Assembly (NCBI GenBank): GCA_026417815.1
Contig: JAOACN010000456.1
Span: forward strand, 1-9,442
Length of the DNA stretch: 9,442 nucleotides
Reading direction: 5' to 3'
Source: Chloroflexaceae bacterium
GTDB taxonomy: Bacteria; Chloroflexota; Chloroflexia; Chloroflexales; Chloroflexaceae
Part shown: positions 1 to 6,236 of the stretch, in pieces
Layout: the number at the start of each line of letters is the position of its first letter
Numbering within the stretch: position 1 is the first letter of the stretch
Program-made: the position numbers and the translations under genes
The notes under the pieces: generated by a model
What the model was told of the DNA's origin: nothing
What the model saw: only the letters and a program-made list of their open reading frames with translations
Databases searched by the model: none

Positions 1-1262
1 CAGTACACCAGGGGATTGGCCGTGTAGCCGGGATCGAAGAGCACCGCCCCGTTGACGGTGGGGATGCCGAGCTTGTTGCCATAATCGCGCACGCCGGCCA
101 CCACGCCGCTGGCGACCCGCGCGGGGTGCAGCACGCCGGCCGGCAGCCCCGTGGCCGGCGTGTCGGGCATTCCGAAGCACAGGACGTCGGTATTGGCGAT
201 TGGCTCGGCGCTGACGCCCAGCACGTCGCGGATCACCCCGCCGACGCCGGTATTGGCCCCGCCGAACGGTTCCAGGGCGCTGGGATGGTTATGGGTCTCG
301 ACCTTGAACGAAACCTCGTAGTCCTGATCGAAGGCGATGATTCCGGCATTATCCACGAAGGCCGAGAGCACCCAATCATCGGTCAGCGGGGCCTGGTCGC
401 TCGCGGGGCGCCCGTGGCGGCGGGCCAGCGCCTCGCGTGTCGCGGCCATCAGGAAGGTGCGGATCAGGCTGTCAATCTCCACCGGGCCGCGTTCCAGGCG
501 GTGCAGCATCGGGTGCAGCGTCGCGTCGGGCAGATCCGCGGCGGCGCCGCTGGCGCTGCGGTACAGGACGCGCGCTTTGAAGCTCTTATGCGAGCAGTGT
601 TCGCTCCAGGTCTGGGCGAGGGTTTCGAGTTCGCCATCGGTGGGATCGCGCCCAAGGGCGGTAAAGTAGGCCCGGATGGCGCGCATTTCGTCGAGGTCCA
701 GGGCCAGCACGCCCTCCTGGCTGATGCGCAGCAGCGCCGTATCGTCGGCCTCGCGGAGGGGTACGCTGGCGACAACCGGGCGGCCCTCTTCAGGCACGGT
801 CGCCAGCGTGGCGTAGAAGGCCAGACGTTCATCGAGGCGCGCGCCGGGCGCATAGGTGAAGGTCGTTTGCACCAGGTCATTCGCCAGCTCAGCGGCGCGG
901 GCGACGGGATCGGTATGTGGGGGGAGCAGGTAGCGTCGCAGCGCGCGCGCCAGGGTGAGGCCGGGCGCCTCCAGGCGCCGGGCGCCTTCGAGGACCATCT
1001 CGCCTTCGTTGTCGGTAACACCGGGGCGGTAGGCGATCTCCAGCACCCAGGCGGCCTCGGGCGGCGCTTCGGCGGCCAGCGACGGGCGATCGAGGCGCGT
1101 CCAGCGGGCCGTCTGCACCACCGGGTCGTGCAGCAATGCTGCCGTAAGGTAGGCTACGGTCTCATCGCCGAGCGCCGGGCCGGCGAGCAGGTAGAGCATG
1201 TGGACCATCTCGCCCCGGGGGGCAGGTTCGCGCGGCGCAACCGTAACCAGGAACTGAGGCAT
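1..1262 (-). CDS. purL: Phosphoribosylformylglycinamidine synthase, long PurL with PurS-like N-terminus (3' end outside window)
   Basis: This enzyme makes FGAM from FGAR, glutamine and ATP in cytosolic de novo purine synthesis. The 420 visible residues run from the start codon to the window edge, so the C-terminal half is missing. PurL hallmarks are clear: TWSEHCSHKSF (residues 218-228), VETHNHPSALEPFGGANTG (321-339), NTDVLCFG (357-364) and GVRDYGNKLGIPTVNGA (390-406), which form the first AIR-synthase-like domain and the ATP/metal site. About 190 residues precede the region where Bacillus-type small PurL would begin. Residues 72-150 resemble PurS (EIAYRPGVTDNEGEMV), so PurS appears to be fused, which is an inference from pattern. 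The ATG at 1262 was chosen because AAGGA lies 7 nt upstream and a sigma70-type promoter lies just beyond. Whether a PurQ amidotransferase domain is also fused cannot be seen. The gene is divergent from the transaldolase gene. Confidence 0.95.
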   Translation of the reverse strand, partial: MPQFLVTVAPREPAPRGEMVHMLYLLAGPALGDETVAYLTAALLHDPVVQTARWTRLDRPSLAAEAPPEAAWVLEIAYRPGVTDNEGEMVLEGARRLEAPGLTLARALRRYLLPPHTDPVARAAELANDLVQTTFTYAPGARLDERLAFYATLATVPEEGRPVVASVPLREADDTALLRISQEGVLALDLDEMRAIRAYFTALGRDPTDGELETLAQTWSEHCSHKSFKARVLYRSASGAAADLPDATLHPMLHRLERGPVEIDSLIRTFLMAATREALARRHGRPASDQAPLTDDWVLSAFVDNAGIIAFDQDYEVSFKVETHNHPSALEPFGGANTGVGGVIRDVLGVSAEPIANTDVLCFGMPDTPATGLPAGVLHPARVASGVVAGVRDYGNKLGIPTVNGAVLFDPGYTANPLVY

Positions 1263-1293
1263 CGCGGTTTCCTTTATTGCGAACTGGCGCCCG

Positions 1294-1323
1294 ATTGTAG
1301 CTCATCAGCGCGGGGCGCGTCAA
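1294..1323 (-). promoter_or_regulatory. Sigma70-type promoter of purL
   Basis: On the minus strand, TTGACG (1318-1323) is separated by 18 bp from TACAAT (1294-1299). Each hexamer differs from consensus by one base. Expected transcription start is near 1287, giving a leader of about 25 nt that contains only the AAGGA ribosome site (1270-1274). No PurR-like operator or purine riboswitch fits in so short a leader. Confidence 0.7.
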
Positions 1324-1379
1324 GGCGTAGCGATGGGCCGCCGGCCCGTTGCCACGCGCCCCCATGCCTCGCTTCGCTA

Positions 1380-1388
1380 TGCTATAAT
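1380..1388 (+). promoter_or_regulatory. Extended -10 promoter of the transaldolase gene
   Basis: TGCTATAAT is a perfect TATAAT preceded by the extended -10 TGn element. No good -35 hexamer lies 16-18 bp upstream, which is normal for extended -10 promoters. Transcription would start near 1395, leaving a leader of about 38 nt before the ATG at 1433. The GAGGAGG ribosome site (1420-1426) is 6 nt from that ATG. Confidence 0.65.
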
Positions 1389-1432
1389 GCCCCTGGTCCC
1401 CGGGCCAGTTTGTGACGGTGAGGAGGCGACGC

Positions 1433-2080
1433 ATGCAGCTCTATCTGGACACGGCGAACCTCGACGAGATCCGCGAGGCGGCCACGTGGGGCGTGTTGAG
1501 CGGTGTCACGACCAATCCAACCTTGATCGCCCGCGAGAAGGGCGCCGATTTCAAAGCCACCATTACCGAAATCGCCGAACTGGTAGACGGTCCCATCAGC
1601 GCCGAGACGATCTCGCTCGATGCCGCCGGTATGGTGCAGGAGGGCATCGAGTACGCCGCCTGGCATCCCAACGTGATTATCAAGGTGCCGAGCACCACCG
1701 AGGGGTTGAAGGCGGTCACGCAACTGGCCCGCCGCGGCATCCGCTGCAATGTGACCCTGTGTTTCAACGCGGTGCAGGCCCTGATGGCCGCCCGCGCGGG
1801 CGCGTTCATCATCAGCCCGTTCGTGGGGCGGGTGGATGACACGGGGGTGGACGGCATGCAGCTCATCCGCGAGATCAGCCAGATTTACCGTCAGGACCCG
1901 GAGATCAAGACAAAGATCCTCTCGGCTTCGATTCGCCACCCGCGCCATATCGTCGAGTCGGCTCTCGCCGGGGCCGACATTGCCACCTGTCCCTTCAAGG
2001 TGCTGCAGCAGGCGATGCGGCATCCTCTGACTGACCGGGGGATCGAGCAGTTCCTGGCCGACTGGCGTTCGCGGACCTGA
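1433..2080 (+). CDS. tal: Small transaldolase (TalC/Fsa family)
   Basis: This 215-residue single-domain TIM-barrel aldolase moves a dihydroxyacetone unit between sugar phosphates in the non-oxidative pentose phosphate pathway. Length and motifs fit the small TalC/MipB/Fsa subfamily: LYLDTANLDEI (3-13) with Asp6, SGVTTNPTLIA (23-33) with Asn28, Schiff-base Lys84 in IKVPSTTEGL, and SPFVGRVDD (128-136). The choice between transaldolase and fructose-6-phosphate aldolase rests on two positions. Glu58 is the transaldolase state (Gln in E. coli FsaA), and Phe130 sits where FsaA has Tyr131 and TalB has Phe178. Both favour true transaldolase. An in-frame GTG at 1412 is possible but overlaps the ribosome site, so the ATG at 1433 is preferred. 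The gene has its own promoter and is followed 331 bp later by the PRK-like kinase gene, another pentose-phosphate-type enzyme. Confidence 0.93.
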   Translation: MQLYLDTANLDEIREAATWGVLSGVTTNPTLIAREKGADFKATITEIAELVDGPISAETISLDAAGMVQEGIEYAAWHPNVIIKVPSTTEGLKAVTQLARRGIRCNVTLCFNAVQALMAARAGAFIISPFVGRVDDTGVDGMQLIREISQIYRQDPEIKTKILSASIRHPRHIVESALAGADIATCPFKVLQQAMRHPLTDRGIEQFLADWRSRT

Positions 2081-2411
2081 GAACCAGACAGATACCGACA
2101 GGGTGGATTGGGCAGGGCCGCTCCTTTCCAGGAACGTCTGGATGTGAACTCTGGCCGCGGAACGGGAGGGTAAAGCCCTTCCGTGAAAGCTCTTTTTTCT
2201 GCCGTCGTTGTGCGGCGAAGCCGCAGGTGTGAGCGTGGCCCGTTCGAGGGTGTCGGGAAAACCCGGGCGCCCCATACCCCCGCCAGGGTCCGCAACCTGG
2301 GGGTTGCGTGCAGGGTCCGTAAGGGCCGGGCCGGCTGCGAAACAGCCTGATGGTTGTGCCGTTCGCGTGCGGCGCCTCAGAAGAAAACGCGCTTCCTTCG
2401 AAGGCGAAGCC
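2081..2411 (+). other. Non-coding spacer between transaldolase and PRK-like genes
   Basis: This 331-bp gap holds no gene I can support. It contains a small hairpin (2127-2142), a terminator-like hairpin (2162-2198), a TGCGGC-GAA-GCCGCA hairpin (2211-2225), a partial copy of the CGGGNCGCCCCA repeat (about 2262-2274) and a GCAACC/GGTTGC palindrome (2291-2308). The reading frame is open back to 2208 in the frame of the downstream kinase, but its translation is Gly/Pro/Arg-rich and repeat-derived. I see no clear -10/-35 pair for the kinase, so it may depend on read-through or on an atypical promoter. Confidence 0.5.
2162..2198 (+). terminator. Possible terminator after the transaldolase gene
   Basis: ACGGGAGGG (2162-2170) pairs with CCCTTCCGT (2176-2184) over 9 bp with one G-U pair and a 5-nt loop. 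A run of six T follows at 2193-2198. The run begins 8 nt after the stem rather than directly at it, so termination may be partial, allowing read-through into the kinase gene. Confidence 0.45.
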
Positions 2412-3332
2412 ATGGAGAGTAGACGACCACTGATGCTCGGTCTGGTAGGTGACAGCGCCTCGGGTAAGACGACGCTGGTGCGGGGGGTGGTGCGCATCCT
2501 GGGTCACGATGGCGTCACCCCGATCTGTCTTGACGACTACCAGCGCTACTCGCGCGAGGAGCGCAACGCGCGCAACCTGACCGACGCGGATCCGCAGGCC
2601 AACGATCTAGAGCTAATGGTCGAGCACCTGCGGATGCTGCGGGCCGGCGGGCAGATCAGCAAACCCGTCTACGATCACCGTACTGGCTCGCTGCGCGATC
2701 CTGAGCTGGTCGCCGCCACCGGTCTGATCATCGCCTACGGGATGTTGACCCTGACGCCGCCGAACGCCACGGATCTCTTCGACCTGACGATCTACCTCGA
2801 TCCGGCGGAGTCGCTGCGGCGCGCCTGGCGCCTGGAGCGCGACGTGCGCGAGCGGGGGTACAGCCCTGCCGAGGTGGTGGCCCGCGAGCCGGCCCGCGAG
2901 CGGGACGCGGCCCGCTTCATCCACCGTCAGCGACCGCTGGCCTCAACCGTGCTGCGCGTGCGTCCCGCGGCGACGGGCCCGGCAGGTACGCTCGATACGG
3001 AACTGATCATCCGTCATGGCGCAAACGCACACCCGCTCGACCCCATTTGCGCCGATCTGGCCGCTGCCACCTATCCGGCTCTGCGCATCGAACGTGACAT
3101 TGTTGATGAAGATGGCCGCGAGGGTGACCGGATCACGATTGAATCCACGCTTACTTCCGCTACGGCCGCAAGGGTAGCCGATCTGGTCTGGAGCTACCTG
3201 CCCGGCGCCATCCGCGTGCCGCTGGAGCAGATCGGCCAGACCCGCGCCGGCTCAACCGCCCATCACAACCCTGGCCTGGCCCTGGTGCAACTCTTCATCG
3301 TTGGCGGGCTGGTGCGCACCCGGGGGCTGTAG
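2412..3332 (+). CDS. Phosphoribulokinase-family kinase with atypical Walker B
   Basis: This 306-residue P-loop kinase resembles class II (plant/cyanobacterial-type) phosphoribulokinase, which phosphorylates ribulose 5-phosphate at C1. Visible features in order are the P-loop GLVGDSASGKTT (10-21), ICLDDYQRYSREE (38-50), DPQANDLELMVEHLRML (60-76), ISKPVYDHRTG (82-92), FDLTIYLDP (123-131) and RAWRLERDVRERGYS (137-151). Two family positions differ. The segment that usually reads V-I-E-G-L-H-P is LIIAYGML (105-112), putting Tyr109 where the Walker B Glu is expected, and the His of DDYH is Gln44. The start at 2412 has a GAAGGCGA-like site upstream, and the protein begins naturally just before the P-loop. 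No RuBisCO gene is in view, so a Calvin-cycle role is unproven. It may be a divergent PRK, or a PRK/uridine-kinase-family enzyme with another substrate. Confidence 0.8.
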   Translation: MESRRPLMLGLVGDSASGKTTLVRGVVRILGHDGVTPICLDDYQRYSREERNARNLTDADPQANDLELMVEHLRMLRAGGQISKPVYDHRTGSLRDPELVAATGLIIAYGMLTLTPPNATDLFDLTIYLDPAESLRRAWRLERDVRERGYSPAEVVAREPARERDAARFIHRQRPLASTVLRVRPAATGPAGTLDTELIIRHGANAHPLDPICADLAAATYPALRIERDIVDEDGREGDRITIESTLTSATAARVADLVWSYLPGAIRVPLEQIGQTRAGSTAHHNPGLALVQLFIVGGLVRTRGL

Positions 3333-3363
3333 GGCTACGTCCGTCGCGGGCCGTTCCCAACCC

Positions 3364-3397
3364 AAAAAACCTGGGCGCAACCCGGAGGGTTGCGCCC
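3364..3397 (-). terminator. Intrinsic terminator of metK
   Basis: Read on the minus strand, an 11-bp perfect stem (3387-3397 with 3373-3383, loop of 3 nt) is followed after 3 nt by six T (3364-3369). It begins 23 nt after the metK stop codon. On the plus strand the same hairpin lacks a T-run, so it is directional for metK, although the stem could also slow transcription arriving from the convergent kinase gene. The stem sequence belongs to the palindrome family seen elsewhere in the window. Confidence 0.85.
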
Positions 3398-3420
3398 GCG
3401 CCCGTATCCAGGTTCGTTCC

Positions 3421-4635
3421 TCATAGCCCTGCGGCCCGGCGCAGCGCCTCGACCTTATCGGTGCGCTCCCAGGGCAGGTCAATGTCGGTGCGCCCGAAGT
3501 GACCCCCCGCCGCTGTCTGGCGGTAGATGGGCCGGCGCAGGTCCAGATCGCGAATGATCGCCCCCGGGCGCAGGTCGAAGACCTCGCTCACCGCCTTGAG
3601 AATGACCTCATCGGCGACCTTGCCAGTGGCGAAGGTCTCGACGCTCAATGAGAGGGGCCGGGCCACGCCGATGGCGTAGCTCACCTGGAGTTCGACGCGA
3701 TCGGCAAGACCAGCGGCGACAATGTTCTTGGCGACCCAGCGGCAGGCGTAGGCGGCGCTGCGGTCCACCTTGCTCGGATCCTTGCCGCTGAAGGCCCCGC
3801 CGCCATGGCGGGCAACGCCGCCGTAGGTATCAACTACGATCTTGCGCCCGGTAAGCCCGGTGTCGCCCATCGGGCCCCCGACGACGAACCGGCCGGTGGG
3901 GTTAATGAAGATCTTGGTCTGGCCATCGAACCACTCCGGCGGCACCTCGGCCCTGATCACGTGCTCGATCACATCGGCGCGGATCTGTTCCTGGGAAACC
4001 TCGGGGGCGTGCTGCGTGCTGATCAGGACCGTGTCAACCCGCACCGGTTTGCCGTAGCTGTACTCGACGGTGACCTGGCTCTTGGCGTCGGGGCGCAGGT
4101 AGGGCAGAACGCCAGTGCGCCGCACCTTCTCCAGGCGGCGGATCAATCGGTGCGCCAGGGCGATCGAGGCCGGCATCAACTCGGGGGTTTCATTGCAGGC
4201 AAAGCCGAACATCATCCCCTGGTCGCCCGCGCCAACCGCCTCCACTTCGGCCTCGGTCATCTCGCCTGTTTTGGCCTCCAGGGCCTTGTCCACCCCCATC
4301 GCAATATCGGGCGACTGGCCGTGGATGGCGACCAGCACGCCGCAGGTGTCGGCGTCGAAGCCATACTCGGCGCTGGTGTAGCCGATCTCTTTCACCGTGC
4401 GGCGCACAATCTCCTCGATTGGAATGTAGCCCTTCTCGTAGGTGATCTCGCCGAGCACGACGATCAGGCCGGTGGTGGTGGCGGTCTCGCAGGCCACGCG
4501 GGCGCGTGGGTCGTGGGTCAGGAACGCGTCGAGGATGGCGTCGCTGATCTGGTCACACATCTTGTCAGGGTGCCCGCTGCTCACGCTTTCGCTGGTGAAG
4601 TAGAAGCGGGGCGAGGTCATGAAGGTGTTGGCCAT
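3421..4635 (-). CDS. metK: S-adenosylmethionine synthetase (MetK)
   Basis: This enzyme makes S-adenosylmethionine from methionine and ATP with release of phosphate and pyrophosphate; it is a cytosolic, usually tetrameric, Mg/K-dependent enzyme. At 404 residues it is close to the usual family length. Motifs are intact: FTSESVSSGHPDK (13-25) with catalytic His22, the GAGDQG signature (135-140), DAKSQVTVEY (183-192), INPTGRFVVGGP (244-255) and the GGGAFSGKD signature (278-286). The ATG at 4635 is preferred because AAGGA lies 8 nt upstream; Met6 is an alternative start. It is the last gene of the leftward methyl-cycle cluster, 271 nt downstream of ahcY, and is followed by a strong terminator. The long spacer suggests separate control or a promoter of its own, but I see no clear -10/-35 pair there. 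Confidence 0.98.
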   Translation of the reverse strand: MANTFMTSPRFYFTSESVSSGHPDKMCDQISDAILDAFLTHDPRARVACETATTTGLIVVLGEITYEKGYIPIEEIVRRTVKEIGYTSAEYGFDADTCGVLVAIHGQSPDIAMGVDKALEAKTGEMTEAEVEAVGAGDQGMMFGFACNETPELMPASIALAHRLIRRLEKVRRTGVLPYLRPDAKSQVTVEYSYGKPVRVDTVLISTQHAPEVSQEQIRADVIEHVIRAEVPPEWFDGQTKIFINPTGRFVVGGPMGDTGLTGRKIVVDTYGGVARHGGGAFSGKDPSKVDRSAAYACRWVAKNIVAAGLADRVELQVSYAIGVARPLSLSVETFATGKVADEVILKAVSEVFDLRPGAIIRDLDLRRPIYRQTAAGGHFGRTDIDLPWERTDKVEALRRAAGL

Positions 4636-4906
4636 GGTCCTCTTCCTTCGCTGGTTGTTTTCTGCCGGGTTCGCACAGCAGTGCCGTTAGATGTGGTTTC
4701 GCCTGGCGGCCGTTCGAGTTGCCGTTCCGGGAGGCGCCGAGGGCGCAGCCCCCCGTGTTGTTCCGCGTGCGACGGTGGGCTCATTCTGGCTTTGCCCGGG
4801 TGCGCGCCCGCCGTGGGCGAAACAGCGGGGAGACCATACCTCCCCGCATCCCTCCAACGGGAACAGAGGGAGGGGCAGGGGAGGCCCTGAGAGGGCGTGG
4901 CCCGCA
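4636..4906 (-). other. Structured ahcY-metK spacer / possible metK leader
   Basis: No gene is supported in these 271 nt. In metK orientation several hairpins can form: GCCCT/AGGGC just after the ahcY stop (4884-4896), CCCTCC/GGAGGG (4850-4855 with 4869-4874), a perfect 8-bp GCGGGGAG/CTCCCCGC stem with a 7-nt loop (4825-4847), and a GGCGCC-centred hairpin (about 4729-4754). A perfect 8-bp long-range pairing is also possible between 4816-4823 and 4696-4703. None of the hairpins has a T-run, so there is no clear terminator for ahcY. The stretch could be a cis-regulatory leader or repeat-derived filler. I could not match it to a known SAM or SAH riboswitch. Confidence 0.4.
4825..4847. repeat. Perfect inverted repeat, 8-bp arms
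   Basis: GCGGGGAG (4825-4832) and CTCCCCGC (4840-4847) flank the 7-nt loop ACCATAC. The stem is GC-rich and stable on either strand. Lack of a T-run on either side argues against simple intrinsic termination. It may be part of a leader structure, an RNA-processing or stability hairpin, or a repeat element. Confidence 0.6.
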
Positions 4907-6169
4907 TCAGGTTCCTTCCTGCCAACTCCGCAGGTACGCCTCCTGTTCAGGGGTCAGCACATCAATGGCCACGCCCATCGCCCGGAGCTTGAGGGCGGCA
5001 ATCTCGCGGTCCAGGTCCCTGGGCAGGGCGTGGACGCCCACGGGAAGGCGGCCCTGGTTCTTGAGCAGGTACTCGCTGGCGAGGGCCTGATTGGCGAAGC
5101 TCATGTCCATCACGGCGCTGGGGTGGCCCTCGGCGCTGGCGAGGTTGATCAGCCGTCCTTCACCGAGGAGATTGACGGTCCGACCATCTCTGAGCACGTA
5201 CTGATCCACAAAGGGGCGGGGTTGGCGCTTTTCCACGCTGAGGGCTTCGAGGGCGGGGATGTTGATCTCGACGTTGAAGTGCCCGCTGTTGGCGATGACC
5301 GCGCCGTTCTTGAGGACGGCGAAGGTGTTGGAGTCGATCACGTGCTTGTTGCCGGTGGCGGTCACGATAAAGTCGGCCATGGGCGCAGCCTGCTCCATGG
5401 GCATCACGCGGAAGCCGTCCATCACCGCTTCGAGGGCCTTGACCGGATCGATCTCGGTGACGATCACATTGGCGCCCAGACCCCGGGCGCGCTCGGCGAT
5501 TCCGCGGGAGCACCAGCCGTAGCCGGCGACGACGAAGGTCTTGCCGGCTACCAGGATGTTGGTCGCGCGGATGAGGCCGTCGAGGGTGCTCTGGCCAGTA
5601 CCGTAGCGGTTATCGAACAGGTGCTTGGTGTCGCTGTCGTTGACGGCGATCACGGGGAAGGGCAAGACACCTTCGGCGGCCATGGCCTTGAGGCGGATCA
5701 CGCCCGTGGTCGTCTCTTCGGTGCTGCCGATCATGGAGCGGATCAGATCCTTGCGTTCCTGCAAGACGCCGGTTACCAGATCGGCGCCATCGTCCATAGT
5801 GATCTGCGGATTATGGTCGAGAGCAGCCTTGATATGCTGGTAGTACACCTCGTTGGTCTCGCCCTTGATGGCGTAGACGGGGATTTCCTCGTAGGCGACG
5901 AGGGCGGCGGCCACGTCGTCCTGGGTGCTGAGGGGGTTGGAGGCGCACAGCACCACATCGGCGCCCCCGGCGGCCAGGGGGCGCATCAGGTTGCCGGTCT
6001 CGCTGGTCACGTGCAGGCAGGCGCTGACGCGAATGCCGGCGAGGGGGCGTTCGCGCTCGAAGCGCTCCTTGATCAGGCGCAGCACGGGCATCTCCTGCTC
6101 GGCCCAATCCATGCGCTTACGGCCCTGCTCCGCCAGGCTCAGGTCCTTGATGTCGTACGATCTGGTCAT
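4907..6169 (-). CDS. ahcY: S-adenosylhomocysteine hydrolase, thermophile/archaeal-type
   Basis: This NAD-containing enzyme reversibly splits S-adenosylhomocysteine, the product inhibitor left by methyltransferases, into adenosine and homocysteine. At 420 residues it matches the shorter Thermotoga/archaeal-type proteins and ends without the C-terminal KYDHYRY tail of eukaryotic and many bacterial forms. Catalytic residues can be placed by motif: His53 (LHVTSETGN), Asp127 (MDDGAD), Glu152 (STEETTTG), Lys182 and Asp186 (TKHLFDNRYGTGQS), His297 (NSGHFNVEI) and His349 (AEGHPSAVMD). The NAD-binding loop is GYGWCSRG (216-223). Thr191 takes the place of the Cys found in the mammalian enzyme, as in RYGTGQS-type relatives. 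The start at 6169 has AAGGAG 9 nt upstream (6179-6184). It lies 67 nt downstream of adenosine kinase, which consumes its product adenosine, so co-transcription is likely. Confidence 0.97.
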   Translation of the reverse strand: MTRSYDIKDLSLAEQGRKRMDWAEQEMPVLRLIKERFERERPLAGIRVSACLHVTSETGNLMRPLAAGGADVVLCASNPLSTQDDVAAALVAYEEIPVYAIKGETNEVYYQHIKAALDHNPQITMDDGADLVTGVLQERKDLIRSMIGSTEETTTGVIRLKAMAAEGVLPFPVIAVNDSDTKHLFDNRYGTGQSTLDGLIRATNILVAGKTFVVAGYGWCSRGIAERARGLGANVIVTEIDPVKALEAVMDGFRVMPMEQAAPMADFIVTATGNKHVIDSNTFAVLKNGAVIANSGHFNVEINIPALEALSVEKRQPRPFVDQYVLRDGRTVNLLGEGRLINLASAEGHPSAVMDMSFANQALASEYLLKNQGRLPVGVHALPRDLDREIAALKLRAMGVAIDVLTPEQEAYLRSWQEGT

Positions 6170-6211
6170 TGGAAGTCGCTCCTTACTAATGTGAACAGGG
6201 CATATTCTGTA

Positions 6212-6233
6212 GGGCCACCTGGAGGGTTGGTCC
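6212..6233. repeat. Imperfect palindrome, degenerate copy of the neighbouring element
   Basis: GGGCCACC and GGTTGGTCCC flank a short loop and pair with two single-base bulges. Compared with the palindrome at 6240-6260 it is the same element at a 28-bp period: AGGGC starts at 6211 and again at 6239, and both share GGAGGGTTG. It falls in the 67-nt gap before ahcY and could modulate read-through from adenosine kinase. Confidence 0.55.
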
Positions 6234-6236
6234 CGC

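Noticed and set aside
126..1415. Long open plus-strand frame (about 430 codons) opposite purL
   Set aside because: It is antisense to a clear PurL reading frame, its translation shows no family motifs, and long antisense frames are expected at this GC content.
2208..2411. N-terminal extension of the PRK-like kinase by 68 codons
   Set aside because: The extension is repeat-derived Gly/Pro/Arg-rich sequence crossing hairpins. The ATG at 2412 starts the protein a few residues before the P-loop, as the family normally does.
2879..2912. Short direct repeat GGCCCGCGAG in the PRK-like gene
   Set aside because: It encodes an Arg/Glu-rich helix (AREPARER) in frame and is probably ordinary high-GC codon use rather than an element.
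4683..4823. SAH riboswitch upstream of metK
   Set aside because: The minus strand has GCCAGGC (4701-4707) followed by AACGGC (4683-4688), which recalls the SAH riboswitch core. I could not find the required 5' strand pairing with both the P1 stem and the pseudoknot in the right order, so the match looks accidental.
4636..4906. SAM-I riboswitch before metK
   Set aside because: No AGAGNGGNGGAGGGA-like core or matching kink-turn arrangement is visible. A covariance-model search would be needed to rule it out fully.
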